In this document: piece by piece, positions 20,400 through 22,350 of the stretch
Numbering within the stretch: the stretch's first letter is position 1
Layout: every line of letters begins with the position of its first letter
Notes under the pieces: generated by a model
The model's database searches: none
What the model was told of the DNA's origin: nothing
Seen by the model: only the letters and a program-made list of their open reading frames with translations
Virus record (IMG/VR): IMGVR_UViG_3300045912_000211
Span: 1 to 22,350 of that record
Origin: a virus
Direction: 5' to 3' (one strand)
Length of the DNA stretch: 22,350 nucleotides
Program-made: the position numbers and the translations under genes

Positions 20400-20659
20400 G
20401 GCTTCCGGCAGAGGACTTCTGGTCGGCAACGCCGCAGATTCTGACGCTCGAATTCGAGGCGGCCGCGGATCGGCAGCTTCGCCACCACAACGAGATGATC
20501 TTCCTCGCCTGGCACATCGCCGCGCTGATGCGGCAGCAAAAACTGCCGCGGCTCGATAGCCTGCTCTTGAAGCAGGGTGCCGCGGGCAAGCGCCGCACAC
20601 AGACCCCGGAAGAGCGCTGGCAGATGCTGCGTGCCGAAGCCGTCAATCGCATTCATTGA
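20240..20659 (+). CDS. Tail assembly chaperone, -1 frame extension (second half, no own start)
   Basis: Frame -1 relative to the upstream chaperone is open from 20240 to the TGA at 20657-20659 with no ATG, GTG or TTG until an internal ATG that would leave only 54 residues. Its protein-like part starts about FDWSGFYRQWRSLGLPAEDF and continues to LAWHIAALMRQQKLPRLD and RWQMLRAEAVNRIH, similar to the GTA TAC proteins (PF09550-like) that pair with gp10. The likely product is a -1 fusion of about 211 residues spanning 20025-20659. The true joining point lies somewhere before the stop at 20397-20399. The start coordinate given is the limit of the open frame, not a start codon. Confidence 0.8.
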   Translation, partial: SGRDHDRSGRHGACAGSDGAEAEAAGGGSGRRAPSGAGSGFDWSGFYRQWRSLGLPAEDFWSATPQILTLEFEAAADRQLRHHNEMIFLAWHIAALMRQQKLPRLDSLLLKQGAAGKRRTQTPEERWQMLRAEAVNRIH

Positions 20660-20670
20660 AGGGGCAGGGC

Positions 20671-22350
20671 ATGGCCGGAAACTCCGTCATAGGCGCGCTT
20701 CGCGTTGTCCTCGGCGCCGATACCGCGGCGCTCGACAAGGGGCTGAAGGATGCGCAGGGCGCTTTGCAGCGGTTCTCTGCGCAGGTGAAGAATGCCGGGC
20801 TGGTTGCGGCCGGTGCGCTGGCCGGCGCGATCGGCGGCACGGCGGTCGCCATGAAAGGCATGATCGATCAGGCCGACAAGATGGGCAAGCTCGCCCAGTC
20901 TGTCGGTGTGCCGGTCGACGAATTGTCGCGCCTTAATCATGCGGCCGATCTGTCCGGCGTTTCTGTCGAGTCGCTGGCAAAGGCGATGGGCCGTCTGTCG
21001 AAGTCCATGATGGAAGTCGGCGGTGGCGCTGAAAACAACGTCTCGCAGACGCTGAACACGCTCGGCATTGCGGTCAAGAATGCCGATGGTTCGCTGAAAT
21101 CTTCTTCGCAGGTGATGGCGGAGGTTGCCGGTAAGTTTGCCGCGATGCAGGACGGAGCAGGCAAGACCGCCATCGCAATGAACCTGTTCGGCCGCGCCGG
21201 TGCCGAGCTCATCCCGATGCTGAATGCCGGCAAGACCGGGCTGCAGGAGATGATGGCGGAGGCCGATGCTCTCGGCATCGTCATCGATAGCAGGACGGCC
21301 AAGGCTGCGGAAGCGTTCAACGACAACCTGACGCGGCTATCCCGTGTGAAAGACGGGTTTGTTCTCAAGGTCACGCAGGAATTGCTGCCTGCGATGCAGC
21401 TTCTTTCGCAGCGGTTCGTCGAGGCGGCGAAGGACGGCACGACATTCCAGACGGCGGCTCAATCCGTCGCAAACATGATCAAGTTTGTCGCGTCGGAAGT
21501 GGCTTCTGCTGTGGTTTTCGTACAGCGGCTTGGTGCGGAATTGTCGGCGTTGTGGAACGTCATCACGTCAATCGGCTCGAGCAACTTCAGCTCGGCATGG
21601 CAGCAGTTCAAAGAAGCAGGTGCTGAGACCGAGCGGCAATTCGCGCGGCTAAAGGAAACGGTTGCGGAGTTCTGGAATGTCGCGGCGGCTAATGCCGATG
21701 CGCAGGCGCAAGAGACCGGCAACAAGCTTGCCGCGCCAATCGTCGCTGCGTCCGAGGTGGTGAAGAAACTCGCATCCGAAGGCGAGGCAGCATGGAAAAG
21801 AATCGAAGCTGCCGGCAAGCGGATGACCGAACAGACCCGCACGCCGCTGGAGGAATTCCGCCAGAAGATCGCCGATATCAACATGCTTTTCTGGCAAGGC
21901 CAGATCAGCGCGGACACCTATGCCAGAGCGGTTGCGCAGGCGCAGGATAAGCTCGTGCAAGCCAATCCCGCGGCGCAGGCGCTGGAATCGGCGCTGACAT
22001 CGGCTTTCGATCGGGCGCTCGAGGGCGGGCAGAAGTTCAGCGAGATTGTCAGCCAGTTGATCCGCGATCTCGCGAAGATGGCCGCGCAGGCGGCGTTCAA
22101 GCAATTGATGTTTGGCAATGTCGCTGGCGGCGGCACGTCGCTTGGCCTGCTTGGCTCGATCTTCTCCGGCCTTCCGGGTTTTGCGCAGGGTGGTTCGTTC
22201 AAGGTGCCCGGCGCCGGCGGCATCGATTCCCAGATTGCGGCCATGCGGGTGACGCCCGGTGAGCGTGTGACGGTGACGAAGGACGGCAGTTATCCGGGCG
22301 GCGGGGCGATCAGCATCGTCAACCACAACGATTTCCGCGGAGTCGATCCT
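20671..22350 (+). CDS. Tail tape measure protein (incomplete at window end)
   Basis: ATG 20671 follows AGGGGCAGGGC and opens 560 codons that run off the window. The N-terminus has VIGALRVVLGADTAALDKGL, a hydrophobic segment (LVAAGALAGAIGGTAVAM, about residues 44-61) and the tape measure family segment KLAQSVGVPVDELSRL. Long helical repeats follow. Near the window end LPGFAQGGSFKVPGAGGIDS and MRVTPGERVTV match the lambda-type tape measure C-terminal region, so only a short part is missing. It sets tail length and helps DNA delivery across the host membrane; the hydrophobic segment fits membrane entry. Complete length is probably near 600 residues. Confidence 0.9.
   Translation, partial: MAGNSVIGALRVVLGADTAALDKGLKDAQGALQRFSAQVKNAGLVAAGALAGAIGGTAVAMKGMIDQADKMGKLAQSVGVPVDELSRLNHAADLSGVSVESLAKAMGRLSKSMMEVGGGAENNVSQTLNTLGIAVKNADGSLKSSSQVMAEVAGKFAAMQDGAGKTAIAMNLFGRAGAELIPMLNAGKTGLQEMMAEADALGIVIDSRTAKAAEAFNDNLTRLSRVKDGFVLKVTQELLPAMQLLSQRFVEAAKDGTTFQTAAQSVANMIKFVASEVASAVVFVQRLGAELSALWNVITSIGSSNFSSAWQQFKEAGAETERQFARLKETVAEFWNVAAANADAQAQETGNKLAAPIVAASEVVKKLASEGEAAWKRIEAAGKRMTEQTRTPLEEFRQKIADINMLFWQGQISADTYARAVAQAQDKLVQANPAAQALESALTSAFDRALEGGQKFSEIVSQLIRDLAKMAAQAAFKQLMFGNVAGGGTSLGLLGSIFSGLPGFAQGGSFKVPGAGGIDSQIAAMRVTPGERVTVTKDGSYPGGGAISIVNHNDFRGVDP

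Noticed and set aside
20937-22326. Leftward ORFs opposite the tape measure gene
   Set aside because: They arise from the high-GC third positions of the tape measure frame and have no family-like sequence.

Overview
The window is a temperate double-stranded DNA phage or prophage segment, about 62% GC by eye, read left to right from the immunity region through early and replication genes into the head and tail genes. Family memory of several proteins (GTA-gp10-like tail chaperone, PVYFVNRIAK-type small protein, rhizobial-style DUF2303 and ParB genes) suggests an alphaproteobacterial host, most likely Rhizobiales. This is inference, because no host gene or attachment site can be identified.

Region 1 (1-1672) is the control region: the tail of an unknown gene, a leftward HTH repressor, a divergent rightward Cro-like HTH gene, and a leftward small conserved gene. 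The repressor gene is flanked on each side by a pair of 17-bp operator-like inverted repeats. Between 1325 and 1600 there are competing small ORFs on both strands; the leftward one looks frameshifted.

Region 2 (1673-10259) is one tightly packed rightward early operon, many genes overlapping by ATGA. It holds a ParB/DGQHR-like protein, a winged-helix protein, an HD-domain nucleotidase-like protein, a short Gp37/Gp68 (DUF5131) protein, a small conserved protein, a DUF2303 protein, a ParB-methyltransferase fusion, a Cys-rich mini-protein, two small DNA-binding proteins, and a replication initiator-like protein whose own coding sequence carries 12-bp iterons (a likely origin). Two replication-region unknowns and a NusG paralogue, the likely late antiterminator, complete it.

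Region 3 (10260-22350) begins with a structured leader and an intrinsic terminator, then the late operon: a morphogenesis protein, a possible cos site, small and large terminase, gpW-like connector, portal, prohead protease, major capsid with an N-terminal coiled coil, a terminator-like hairpin, DUF2190 decoration protein, head-tail joining protein, tail terminator, tail tube with Ig-like domain, a tail assembly chaperone pair apparently joined by a -1 ribosomal frameshift, and a tape measure protein cut by the window edge. This is a siphovirus-type (lambda/HK97-like) gene order. No integrase, lysis or tail-tip gene lies in the window, and no CRISPR array, tRNA, rRNA or insertion sequence was seen.
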